Source of the DNA: Nitrospirota bacterium
GTDB lineage: Bacteria; Nitrospirota; Thermodesulfovibrionia; Thermodesulfovibrionales; UBA6898
DNA length: 64,000 nt
NCBI GenBank assembly: GCA_016235245.1
Contig: JACRLO010000004.1
Location: 102,672-166,671 of the forward strand
Reading direction: 5' to 3'
Shown here: one piece after another, positions 28,275-36,416 of the stretch
How the letters are laid out: every line of letters starts with the position of its first letter
Numbering within the stretch: the stretch's first letter is position 1
Position numbers and translations under genes: made by a program
The notes under the pieces: model-generated
Told to the model about the DNA's origin: nothing
The model's input: the letters and a program-made list of their open reading frames with translations, nothing else
The model's database searches: none

Positions 28275-28625
28275 GTGAGCGACATCCTGTTATGCACGCA
28301 AAATCCGATGCTGATCAAAGGCCTCTACGGAATCCTTCGAGACGAGGGATACAATGTCGATCTTTCAGATTACCCTGCCCATGCTGTTCAGCAGATTATA
28401 AAGAACTCCTACGAAGCAGTTATTATCGACTCTCAGGCCTTTGGTATGCCTGCCGAGGATGCCATAAAGGTCATGAAAACCATTGCGCCAGACATCAGGG
28501 TGATCCTTGTCGGATATCCTGAAGACGAAACAGATTCACTCAGCATCAAAGTACCGATAGACCTTGAGAAGTTGAGGGACCTTGTTCATAGCCTGCATAA
28601 CAGAAGCATTACTTCGCATATATAA
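28275..28625 (+). CDS. Degenerate receiver-like protein at the head of the methyl-transfer island
   Basis: A 116-residue CheY-like protein. The strand after ILLC has TQN instead of the acidic DD pair, so the Mg-binding pocket is missing, while Asp52 (VIIDSQAFGMP) and a Lys in IKVP remain. It may be a phosphorylation-independent regulator or protein-protein module. The GTG start lies right after the predicted transcription start; ATG 28308 is an alternative. The next gene begins 16 bases downstream. Confidence 0.65.
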   Translation: MSDILLCTQNPMLIKGLYGILRDEGYNVDLSDYPAHAVQQIIKNSYEAVIIDSQAFGMPAEDAIKVMKTIAPDIRVILVGYPEDETDSLSIKVPIDLEKLRDLVHSLHNRSITSHI

Positions 28626-28640
28626 GGAGGAATCACCTGT

Positions 28641-29687
28641 ATGACCATGACACCGAGAGAGACGATCCTGAAGGCCTTTGCAATGGAGCCGACCGAGAGG
28701 ATGCCGGTAACGCTCTTTGGCGGCGGTATGTGGTCCGTCAAGGACTACGGCACGAGTTTCGAAGAGCTTTCGACCAATGTGGACAAGAACGTGCAGATGT
28801 GCGTTACCGAGGCGGAGAAGATCAGGTCAGACATTGTGTATGTAGGATCAGGGTTTAACAATTTTCATGCGATCGCACTGGGAAGAAAACTGGGTGTTGG
28901 CGTAAAGTTCCGCGAGATCGGGGCACCTGACATGACTGCCCATGTGGTGAGTTCTGAAGAGGACCTTGCAAAGCTCGACATGGAAGATATTTTCAGGGAC
29001 CCTGTAGTCCAGGCAGTAATGGATGCAACGCGGAAGGTCAGGCAGAAGATCGGCGACAAATATCTGGTTACCATGACCTGTTGGGGGCCTTTCACGCTTG
29101 CTGCCCGTTTTGTGGGCGAAGAGACTTTTATGAAGGCCACGTTCAAAAAGCCTGCCTTTGTCGAAAAGATGGTGGACTTCTGCGCAGACCTGCTTATCAA
29201 ACTCTATGAACCCCTGGTCAAAGATGGGATCGAGGCGCTTAGCATTGCTGACCCTACGGCTTCAGGCGACCTGATCAATGCAAAGCAGATGGCACGATTC
29301 GCTGTGCCGCCGCTCAAGAAATTGAGCGACTGGGCAAAATCGCAGGGTGCCCATACGATCCTTCATATCTGCGGCAATACGGCAGACAGGCTTGATCTTT
29401 TCCCTCAGACAGGGTGCTCTACGATATTTTTTGATCAGAAGGTCGATATTGCCAAGGCACGCGAGGCGCTCCTTGGCAATATGTCCTTTGGCGGCAATGT
29501 TGCCCCGGTGCATGTGCTTCTGAACAAGACAGAGGCGGAGGTCGAGGCTGCCTGCCGCGAGGTTATTGAGGTTGCGGGCAAGGACAATAAGGGATTCATC
29601 CTTGTGCCGGGCTGCGATATCCCGCCCACGATCTCATTTGAAAATCTGAAAAAGTTCCATGACGTAGCGCTGAACTGGAAATATTAG
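28641..29687 (+). CDS. UroD-family corrinoid methyltransferase (MtaA/MtbA-like), copy 1
   Basis: A 348-residue TIM-barrel protein of the uroporphyrinogen decarboxylase superfamily, methyltransferase branch. The zinc site of MtaA/MtbA is kept: His242-x-Cys244 in LHICGNT and Cys325 in VPGCDIPP. In methanogens these enzymes move a methyl group between a corrinoid protein and the thiol of coenzyme M. The strong AAGGAGG ribosome binding site precedes ATG 28641. It shares its family with the gene at 31497; one may act on the methyl donor and the other on a thiol acceptor. Confidence 0.85.
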   Translation: MTMTPRETILKAFAMEPTERMPVTLFGGGMWSVKDYGTSFEELSTNVDKNVQMCVTEAEKIRSDIVYVGSGFNNFHAIALGRKLGVGVKFREIGAPDMTAHVVSSEEDLAKLDMEDIFRDPVVQAVMDATRKVRQKIGDKYLVTMTCWGPFTLAARFVGEETFMKATFKKPAFVEKMVDFCADLLIKLYEPLVKDGIEALSIADPTASGDLINAKQMARFAVPPLKKLSDWAKSQGAHTILHICGNTADRLDLFPQTGCSTIFFDQKVDIAKAREALLGNMSFGGNVAPVHVLLNKTEAEVEAACREVIEVAGKDNKGFILVPGCDIPPTISFENLKKFHDVALNWKY

Positions 29688-29691
29688 AAAA

Positions 29692-29762
29692 TGGGGAATA
29701 GGGTTTAGGGATTAGGGCTTGGTGTTTAACCAAACCTGATCCCCAATCCCCAACCCCAAGAA
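29692..29762. repeat. Imperfect G-rich/C-rich inverted repeat
   Basis: A G-rich arm (GGGGAATAGGGTTTAGGG...) is followed by a C-rich arm (...GATCCCCAATCCCCAACCCC) that pairs imperfectly over about 30 bases. It fills the gap after the first methyltransferase gene. It resembles short dispersed intergenic repeats; no other copy of this element is seen in the window. Confidence 0.5.
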
Positions 29763-29827
29763 AGGATACCCCTGAGGGAGGTGAGGAAATATACAGGGGA
29801 TTTAGAGGTAAGGGAGGTAATGAAAGA

Positions 29828-29893
29828 ATGGGATTGCTCGATTTTGTAAAAACATTCTTGGCCTTGCGCCAGGAGATCAAACCACGGAGGTAA
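29828..29893 (+). CDS. Possible 21-residue small protein
   Basis: ATG 29828 follows AGGGAGGT (29811-29818) and encodes MGLLDFVKTFLALRQEIKPR plus one Arg, ending at a TAA five bases before the next gene. The amphipathic helix and good ribosome binding site suggest it may be translated, or act as a leader coupling translation of the following gene. An overlapping frame from ATG 29819 is shorter. Confidence 0.35.
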   Translation: MGLLDFVKTFLALRQEIKPRR

Positions 29894-29898
29894 GTAAG

Positions 29899-30339
29899 AT
29901 GGCAGAGAAAATGACAGCTGAACAGGTTAATGCGTACATGAAGCAGCAGTGCGGTTTTGTCCCGAGGATGTTTCAGGTTATCAATACGGTAACGCCGGAT
30001 CCGGGCAGGACCTTTGCAGATTTTTATGCGAGCATCTTCGGCGACGGAGCACTTTCGAGAAAGGTTAAGGAACTGATGTTCATGTCAGGAGGCGTTGCCT
30101 ATTGTTCACGGCGCTGCATTATCCATGTTATCCCTGCTGCTGAGGCAGGAGCAACCTGGAATGAAGTTTTCGAAGCAGCAGCAGTCGGCATGATCCTGGC
30201 AGGCTTTGTGCCCGGCGGCCCCGGCATACCCTATGCTTTTGAATATGCTCTGAAGTGTCTTGATATCTTCGACAAGTTCAAGAAGGGCGAGAAGTGGGAG
30301 TATCTGCCTGCTCCGAAGTTCGATCACGGCGTATTTTAA
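29899..30339 (+). CDS. Carboxymuconolactone decarboxylase/AhpD-like protein
   Basis: A 146-residue alpha-helical protein of the CMD/AhpD fold. Instead of CxxC...H the core reads YCSRRCIIHV, giving a CxxxC pair followed by His two residues later. Family members are decarboxylases or thiol peroxidase partners; here the Cys pair may be redox-active or metal-binding. The placement between the methyltransferase and MtrH-like genes suggests a role in the same pathway. No substrate can be named. Confidence 0.75.
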   Translation: MAEKMTAEQVNAYMKQQCGFVPRMFQVINTVTPDPGRTFADFYASIFGDGALSRKVKELMFMSGGVAYCSRRCIIHVIPAAEAGATWNEVFEAAAVGMILAGFVPGGPGIPYAFEYALKCLDIFDKFKKGEKWEYLPAPKFDHGVF

Positions 30340-30511
30340 GAGAGCGGGAACCCGGAGGTCAGAAAACAGATTGCTGTCACTCAGAGTCTGGCTTCTGACT
30401 TCTGTGTTCTGAAGTACGAAAAAAAGGGACAGCGTCCTGAAAACAGGAACGACCGCCCCATGTGAGAAAGTAAAAATAGTTTAGCATAAATTACCACGAT
30501 AAGGAGAGAGA
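30340..30511. other. Intergenic segment with small dyads
   Basis: It contains GGTCAGAA...TTCTGACTTCTG half-repeats and the small hairpin TCCTG-aaaa-CAGGA near 30434. Neither has a T-run, so neither is a clear terminator. Ends with the ribosome binding site AAGGAGAG of the MtrH-like gene. Confidence 0.4.
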
Positions 30512-31471
30512 ATGTTCAGATTTGAAAAGGAACAGAAGGTGTTCAATTTCAGCGGCATCCCGGTGGGCGGCCAGCCGGGAGAGAACCCGCCGCTTATGAT
30601 AGCTTCGCTTTTCCATAACAAAGACAGCGTCACCAAGACCGACCGGAAGGGCAATTTCGACCGTGACAGAACAAAGGAGATGCTGAAGCAGATGGAGCAG
30701 ATCTCCGAGGCCACGGGAGTGCCTGCCATGGTGGCCATGGTGGCCAACTCCCCGGACGAGGCAAAGACCTATATTGATTTTTATCTTGAAAATACATCCA
30801 TGCCCTTTGGCATTGACATGTGGGTGGCTGAACAGCGGGCGAAGGCAACCGAATATGTTGCAGAGATCGGTGTGCAGGACAAGTTCCTGTACAACAGCAT
30901 CACGCCCTGGGACAAGGACATTAAGGGACAGGTGCAGCGTCTTAAAGACCTCGGTATTAAGCATGTTGTTATACAGGCATTTGACGATCAGGACCAGTCG
31001 CCGGCAGGCAGGGTAAAGTCTTTCGAGTCGATCATGGCTCAGGGCGCCGATTCTTTTGATACGATCATCGTGGACACGTCGGTCATGAATATGCCTTCCA
31101 CGTCTTTTTCCTGTGTGGCCAACAGGTTGATAAAGGAGAAACACGGATTTCCCTGCGGGGGTGCGTATTCGAACGGCACGCATATGTGGGGCGAGATTAA
31201 GCAGAAGTGGGGACTTGACGGGTTCAAGGCTATGGACGCGGTGGTCCAGGGCATGGGTTCAGCGCTCTGGTCTGATTTCAATTTTTGCGGCCCGGCAGTC
31301 ACGGCACCCCGTGTATTTCCGGCAGTGGCAAGCGCGCATATCCTGCTTTCTACGCTGGTCTATGACGAAACCGGGACGATCTATGATAATCCGAACCTGC
31401 CGATTCGAAAACACTTAGCTGACTTCATCGTAAAAATGCAGGAAGGCGGGATGAGGAAAAAAGGGAAATAA
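30512..31471 (+). CDS. MtrH-family tetrahydropterin/tetrahydrofolate methyltransferase
   Basis: A 319-residue protein matching the MtrH family: opening MFRFEKEQKVFNFSGIPVGG, then TIM-barrel landmarks such as IDMWVAEQR and the end FIVKMQEGGMR. MtrH moves methyl between methyl-tetrahydromethanopterin and a corrinoid; bacterial homologues (for example MtgA of Desulfitobacterium) use tetrahydrofolate. It lies between two UroD-type methyltransferase genes and next to a corrinoid protein gene. Thus methyl groups can plausibly be passed to or from the C1 pool. Confidence 0.88.
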   Translation: MFRFEKEQKVFNFSGIPVGGQPGENPPLMIASLFHNKDSVTKTDRKGNFDRDRTKEMLKQMEQISEATGVPAMVAMVANSPDEAKTYIDFYLENTSMPFGIDMWVAEQRAKATEYVAEIGVQDKFLYNSITPWDKDIKGQVQRLKDLGIKHVVIQAFDDQDQSPAGRVKSFESIMAQGADSFDTIIVDTSVMNMPSTSFSCVANRLIKEKHGFPCGGAYSNGTHMWGEIKQKWGLDGFKAMDAVVQGMGSALWSDFNFCGPAVTAPRVFPAVASAHILLSTLVYDETGTIYDNPNLPIRKHLADFIVKMQEGGMRKKGK

Positions 31472-31496
31472 ATATGCGAAAGGAGAATTACTGTTC

Positions 31497-32525
31497 ATGA
31501 ATTCACGCGAAAGAGTATTGAAAGTGTTTAGAAAGGAGCCGGTCGACAGGGTGCCCTGTTTCAGCGGTATGGGCAACATTACCGAGACCGGAATCAACGG
31601 GCTCGGGTACAAGTTCGCCGGCATCCACCTCGATGCAAAACAGATGGCGGAGACCGCTGCAACGACCTACAAGCTGTTCGGGTACGAATGCGGTGTTGTG
31701 CCGGTTGACCTCTGCGTTGAGGCAGAGGCGATGGGCTGCGTCATCAATGTATATCCGCAGGCAGAAGGCATCCTCTATCCTACGATCAAGGAAAAGCTTA
31801 TCCATAACGAGGCGGAGATGGACACCATCAAGCTGCCTGACGGCTTTTCCGAGAAGGGGAGAATACCGATGATGCGAGAGGCTATCGGACTTCTGAAGGC
31901 TGATATTGGCAACGATGTTGCCATCGGCTCGTATGTGCTCGGTCCCTTTACCCTTGCCGGCCAGATCATGGAGCTGAATGACCTCCTGAAGCTTTCCTTC
32001 AAGAAGGCGGACAAGGTTGCAAAGCTGCTCGATCTCTGCGCAGATGCCATTATCCTTACGGCAAAGGAATACGAGAAGGCCGGTGTAGATTTCATAACAG
32101 TCAGGGAGATGGGCGCCACCAGCGATGTGCTCAGCCCCCGGGTATTCAAGAGCCTTATCATGCCTCCGCTCCAGAAGGTGCTGAAGGCGATTTCAGCCTT
32201 TTCCGTGCTCCATATCTGCGGAAAGACGAACGATATCGTAACGTCAATGATGGAGGCAGGGCCTACGGCCATAAGCGTTGAGCAGAAGAACGATGTTGCA
32301 GAATCAAGAAAGAAGCTCGGTCCTGATGCCATTATCTTCGGCAATATGGATGCATACAACGTGCTGGTTTCAGGCAGCGAGGAAATTGTGCGTCAAGCGG
32401 TCAGAAAGTGTATTGACGACGGCGTGAGCGGTGTATGGCCGGGATGCGATATCTGGCCGACTGTGCCGCCTCAAAATATGAAGGCAATGGTGGAAGAAAC
32501 GATCTCATACGGAGGTAAAAAATAA
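31497..32525 (+). CDS. UroD-family corrinoid methyltransferase (MtaA/MtbA-like), copy 2
   Basis: A 342-residue paralogue of the 28641 gene. The zinc ligands are His239-x-Cys241 (LHICGKT) and Cys317 (WPGCDIWP), the positions used by MtbA/MtaA for thiol activation. AAGGAG lies 11 bases before ATG 31497. The stop overlaps the start of the corrinoid protein gene (TAATG), which argues for the corrinoid protein as its direct partner. The nature of the thiol or methyl donor is not visible in the sequence. Confidence 0.87.
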   Translation: MNSRERVLKVFRKEPVDRVPCFSGMGNITETGINGLGYKFAGIHLDAKQMAETAATTYKLFGYECGVVPVDLCVEAEAMGCVINVYPQAEGILYPTIKEKLIHNEAEMDTIKLPDGFSEKGRIPMMREAIGLLKADIGNDVAIGSYVLGPFTLAGQIMELNDLLKLSFKKADKVAKLLDLCADAIILTAKEYEKAGVDFITVREMGATSDVLSPRVFKSLIMPPLQKVLKAISAFSVLHICGKTNDIVTSMMEAGPTAISVEQKNDVAESRKKLGPDAIIFGNMDAYNVLVSGSEEIVRQAVRKCIDDGVSGVWPGCDIWPTVPPQNMKAMVEETISYGGKK

Positions 32526-33211
32526 TGGCAGATGAAACAAGAAAGAAAGAGATCCTTGAGAAGATGAGAAACGGCGTTATCCAGTACGACGAGGACGCCT
32601 GCAGGGAAGGTGCAAACGAAGCCCTTGAAGCAGGACTTGATGCGAACGAGGCTATCTTCGACGGCCTGGTCTCAGGCATGGAAGAGGTAGGCAGGCTTTT
32701 CGAGGCCCAGGAATATTTCGTTCCCGAGATCCTCATGTGCGCTGATGCCCTGTATGCAGGACTCGACATTCTGAAGCCTCACTGCAAGCAGATGGACCTT
32801 GGCCTGAAGGGATCGGTCGTCATCGGCACGGTCGAAGGCGATGTCCACGATATCGGCAAGAACCTCGTTAAAATGATGTTCGATGTTGCGGGCTTCAATG
32901 TCTATGACCTCGGCCGGGACGTGCCCCTGGATAAATTCGTGGATGAGCAGCTCAAGACAGACTCTGATCTGGTTTGCTTATCGGCCATGATGACGACGTC
33001 CATGGTCGGCATGCCTACGGTTATCGAAAAGATCAAGGCCAAGAACCCCAACTGCATGATCATGATCGGCGGCGCTCCGACATCCAAGGACCTTGCTGAC
33101 AAGTGGGGTGCTGACGGGTATGCAGAAGACGCCAGCAATGCCCTGAAAGAGGCGATCAAGATGGTCGCATTCCTGAAGAAGCTGAGGGATGAAAAGGCTG
33201 CCAAGCAGTAA
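32525..33211 (+). CDS. Methyltransferase corrinoid protein (MtaC/MtbC-like)
   Basis: A 228-residue B12-binding protein. The N-terminal helical cap domain (about 5-90) is followed by a Rossmann-like domain with DxHxxG in GDVHDIGKNLV (His108 as lower cobalt ligand), plus the downstream SALT-like LSAMMT and GGAPT motifs. It carries the methyl group between the two methyltransferases and MtrH. Start overlaps the previous stop by one base. Confidence 0.93.
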   Translation: MADETRKKEILEKMRNGVIQYDEDACREGANEALEAGLDANEAIFDGLVSGMEEVGRLFEAQEYFVPEILMCADALYAGLDILKPHCKQMDLGLKGSVVIGTVEGDVHDIGKNLVKMMFDVAGFNVYDLGRDVPLDKFVDEQLKTDSDLVCLSAMMTTSMVGMPTVIEKIKAKNPNCMIMIGGAPTSKDLADKWGADGYAEDASNALKEAIKMVAFLKKLRDEKAAKQ

Positions 33212-33214
33212 CTG

Positions 33215-33892
33215 GTGAATGCGGACCCGCTCAAGCAGTACCTGAGGAGCGAAGGAGCAACGCTGGTCGGCGTCGGCGATGTGACCGAGGCCCTGTCAAA
33301 GGAGATCGTTCACCTGAACCGCGGCATCGCCATAGCGGTGAACAGGAACCTTAACAGGGAAACGATACGTCTTCTGGCTCTGCTTCAGGGTGCCACGGTC
33401 GCATGGCTCAGTGCACGGGGATACCGGAACCTTTCGATTCCCCCTGACTCTGACCGGCAGAAAGTTAAGCTGCTAAGCAGCTTGTACAAGCTTTTCTGCC
33501 ATAAGACCGCAGCCACCTGTTCCGGGCTGGGCTGGGTTGGCAAGAACGGGCTTTTGATCAACCGGCAGTACGGTTCCCGGCTGTCCTGGGCTACGGTGCT
33601 GACCAATGCCCCACTTGATGCTGACGAGCCGGTGAGGGAGTCAGAATGCGGAGACTGCGATCTATGCGTAACACACTGTCCTTCCGGAGCAATCAAAGGC
33701 GGTCATTGGTCCCTGGGCAATCCCCGGCTGAAGCTCGTTGCATACGAAAAGTGTGCTGCGCTCAAAAGCAGGCGTCAGGCTCTCGACGGCAAGCCCAATT
33801 GCGGGTTCTGCGTTACGGTATGTCCTTATTCGAGGAAGGCAAGCGCGAAGAACAGAGAAGTAAAACAGCCGGGACAAAGAAAAAATACATAG
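33215..33892 (+). CDS. Small double-[4Fe-4S] protein, QueG C-terminal-like
   Basis: A 225-residue protein starting at GTG four bases after the corrinoid gene. Two clusters of cysteines, CGDCDLCVTHCPSGAI and CGFCVTVCPYS, match the 4Fe-4S domain of epoxyqueuosine reductase-like proteins, but the cobalamin-binding N-terminal domain of full QueG (about 350 residues) is reduced. Similar proteins often sit beside corrinoid methyltransferases and may deliver electrons for corrinoid reactivation. Confidence 0.8.
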   Translation: MNADPLKQYLRSEGATLVGVGDVTEALSKEIVHLNRGIAIAVNRNLNRETIRLLALLQGATVAWLSARGYRNLSIPPDSDRQKVKLLSSLYKLFCHKTAATCSGLGWVGKNGLLINRQYGSRLSWATVLTNAPLDADEPVRESECGDCDLCVTHCPSGAIKGGHWSLGNPRLKLVAYEKCAALKSRRQALDGKPNCGFCVTVCPYSRKASAKNREVKQPGQRKNT

Positions 33893-33914
33893 CGACCTCA
33901 AGGAGGAAATATAG

Positions 33915-35906
33915 ATGAGTCGTAAATTCAAGGTTATTTTCCAGCCTGCAGGCAGGCGGGGAGAAATAGAAGAGGGTACAACCATACTCAAGGCTGCACA
34001 GCTTCTGGGCGTTGACCTCGAAGCCCTCTGCGGCGATAAAAAAGTATGCGGCAAATGCAAGGTGCGGATCGAGGAGGGATATTTCGAAAAGGACAATCTC
34101 GAATCCGGCATGTCCCATATCATCCCTTCGGAGGCGGGTGCTGACGAACTGAAGCATATCAAGCCTGAGGACGGTCCCGGCGTTCGCCTGGCCTGTTCAA
34201 GCCATATCCATGGCGACCTCAAGGTCTTTGTCCCTGAGAGGTCGCGGGCAGGCAAGCAGGTGGTCAGAAAAGCGGCCAGTGAACTGACGATTGCACTCGA
34301 TCCTGCAGTCAAAAAATATCCTCTGACGCTGACGCCGCCAACACTGCATGAGATGACGACCGGCGACTATGAACGCGTTATAAAGGCCCTTGAGGAGATC
34401 TATGGCTTGAAAGATCTGAAGTTCGATTTTGAGGTGCTGCTTGGGCTGCAGGATGCGCTTCGCCAGGGCGAATGGACCATTACGGCCACGGTTTGGCAGG
34501 ACAGGGAGATCGTAAAGGTTGAGCCCGGTCATGTGGATGTCTGCTACGGTCTGGCCGTTGACGTCGGGACAACCACCTGTGTCGGTTATCTCTGCGACCT
34601 GTCAACCGGCAAGGTGATCAATACCGAGTCGATGATGAACCCCCAGGTCCCCTATGGCGAAGACGTCATGTCCAGAATTACGTACGCCATGTCAAACCCT
34701 GAGGGTCTCAAGACCATGCAGGATGCGATCATCACCGGCTTAAACGAGGTCATCAATAAGGTCGTGAGCGAGGTCAGAAAGGACGGCCCGAACCCGGGCT
34801 TTGCGATAGATGACCTGACGATCGTCTTCAATACTGCGATGCATCACATATTCCTCGGACTGAACCCGGTCTATATCGGCCGCTCACCGTTCATTCCGGC
34901 AGTACAAAAATCACTCGATATCAAGGCCCGCGATCTTGGACTGAAGATCAATCCGGGTTCGTTTATCCATGTGCTGCCGATCGAGGCAGGGTTTGTCGGC
35001 GCCGATAATGTCGGCGTGCTGATTGCCAGAGAGCAGTATTTCCAGGATGACATGGTCCTGATCATCGATATCGGCACCAACGGAGAACTCCTGCTTGGCA
35101 ACAAGGACAGGGTATGCTCAACATCCTGCGCAACCGGCCCGGCGTTTGAAGGAGCACAGATCAAGTTCGGCATGCGTGCAGCACCGGGTGCAATCGAGAA
35201 GGTGCTGATCGACCCTGCCACCAAAGAGCCCCAGTACAAGGTGATCGGCAAGGCTGACTGGCATACGCATATCGAGGGCAAGATCGATGCAAAGGGTATC
35301 TGCGGATCAGCCATCATTGACGTGATTGCCGAGATGTTCAAGGCCGGCATTATTGATAAGTCCGGCAAGTTCGTAACTGACGCCAATACGAGCCGGATAC
35401 GCAAGGATGAGGAAGGGAAGCCGGAGTACGTCCTCGCATGGGCAGACCAGACCTCGATTAATCAGGACATAACGGTCACGCAGGGAGATGTCAGGGCGCT
35501 TCAGCTTGCAAAGGGAGCGCTCTATGCCGGCGTGAAGCTGATGATGCAGAAGATGGGCGTCACCAAGCTTGACCGTGTCGAGCTTGCTGGTGCATTCGGT
35601 AGCCACATTGACCGTGAGGCATCACTGGCATTGGGACTCTTTCCTGATGTGCCGATCGACAAGGTTGTCGTTGTCGGTAACGCAGCAGGTGACGGTTCAC
35701 GCATGACCCTCCTGAACAGGGGCAAGCGCATCGAGGCTGATGAGCGGGCCAGATGGGTTGAGTTTGTCGAGATCGCAACCGAGCCGGCATTCGAAAAAGA
35801 GTTTATGATGGCGATGCATATTCCGCATATGAAGGACAAGTTCCCGAATCTGAAGGCTCTGCTTGAAGAGCAGAAGGCGCCGATTGCTTCATCCATAAAG
35901 GGATAG
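33915..35906 (+). CDS. Reductive activator of corrinoid proteins (ASKHA ferredoxin, RACo-like)
   Basis: A 663-residue protein with an N-terminal [2Fe-2S] ferredoxin domain (Cys39, Cys45, Cys48, Cys94), a linker, and a C-terminal ASKHA ATPase domain (about 205-640; AVDVGTTTCVGYL and IDIGTNGELLLGN phosphate-binding loops). RACo-type proteins use ATP to reduce oxidised Co(II) corrinoid to Co(I). The ribosome binding site AAGGAGG is strong. Location directly after the corrinoid and Fe-S genes supports this role. Confidence 0.93.
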   Translation: MSRKFKVIFQPAGRRGEIEEGTTILKAAQLLGVDLEALCGDKKVCGKCKVRIEEGYFEKDNLESGMSHIIPSEAGADELKHIKPEDGPGVRLACSSHIHGDLKVFVPERSRAGKQVVRKAASELTIALDPAVKKYPLTLTPPTLHEMTTGDYERVIKALEEIYGLKDLKFDFEVLLGLQDALRQGEWTITATVWQDREIVKVEPGHVDVCYGLAVDVGTTTCVGYLCDLSTGKVINTESMMNPQVPYGEDVMSRITYAMSNPEGLKTMQDAIITGLNEVINKVVSEVRKDGPNPGFAIDDLTIVFNTAMHHIFLGLNPVYIGRSPFIPAVQKSLDIKARDLGLKINPGSFIHVLPIEAGFVGADNVGVLIAREQYFQDDMVLIIDIGTNGELLLGNKDRVCSTSCATGPAFEGAQIKFGMRAAPGAIEKVLIDPATKEPQYKVIGKADWHTHIEGKIDAKGICGSAIIDVIAEMFKAGIIDKSGKFVTDANTSRIRKDEEGKPEYVLAWADQTSINQDITVTQGDVRALQLAKGALYAGVKLMMQKMGVTKLDRVELAGAFGSHIDREASLALGLFPDVPIDKVVVVGNAAGDGSRMTLLNRGKRIEADERARWVEFVEIATEPAFEKEFMMAMHIPHMKDKFPNLKALLEEQKAPIASSIKG

Positions 35907-35935
35907 ACGCAGGAAGAGAGACAGCGCCTTCTGCC

Positions 35936-36022
35936 TCTCTTCTACGGGCCATGGGACTGCAAGGATCGATTTCCCCCCCAGGGAATTCCCCTCCCCCTTG
36001 CTTTCCATGGCCCGTAGAAGAG
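35936..36022. repeat. 18-bp perfect inverted repeat with nested palindromes
   Basis: CTCTTCTACGGGCCATGG (35936-35953) pairs perfectly with CCATGGCCCGTAGAAG AG (36005-36022). Inside, GCAAGG pairs with CCTTGC, and a GGGAATTCCC palindrome sits near the centre. The right arm ends just before the ribosome binding site (GAGGGAGGGAG) of the next gene, so the folded RNA could affect its translation. There is no T-run, so it is not a simple terminator. Confidence 0.85.
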
Positions 36023-36035
36023 GGAGGGAGAAATA

Positions 36036-36356
36036 ATGACAAAGGTCCAGGTTCACTCTGGAGTATGCGGATTTATGGTTATCGTAAGCGTCGAAAGGGA
36101 CAAGGACAGAAACTTCCACATCAGCCTTGAGACGGAATGTGAGATGGTGAAGAAGATGTCTGAGGATATCTCCTTTCTTGAGTTTCGGGCCCCGTTTTCC
36201 GTAATCCTGCATAACCCTGTGTACCGTTCTGCCTCAAAGAACCTCAAGCATGCGGCCTGCCCGGTCCCCTCAGCAATCCTTAAGGCGATTGAGGTAGAGG
36301 CTGGCGCCTGCCTTCCGCGCCCTGTCAGCATGACGTTCATCGGTGGAGAGGATTAA
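36036..36356 (+). CDS. Small Cys-containing protein (DUF6951-like)
   Basis: A 106-residue protein with VHSGVCGFMV near the start, TECEMV in the middle and HAACPVPSAILKAIEVEAG near the end. The three short Cys motifs suggest metal or cofactor binding. I associate it with the DUF6951 family from memory. No function is known. It lies in the methyl-transfer island downstream of the large inverted repeat. Confidence 0.65.
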   Translation: MTKVQVHSGVCGFMVIVSVERDKDRNFHISLETECEMVKKMSEDISFLEFRAPFSVILHNPVYRSASKNLKHAACPVPSAILKAIEVEAGACLPRPVSMTFIGGED

Positions 36357-36416
36357 AGCCGGCAGGGACAGATGCCGATTATGATAAGATAAATAGAGGC
36401 AGCATCGGAGGTAGTC

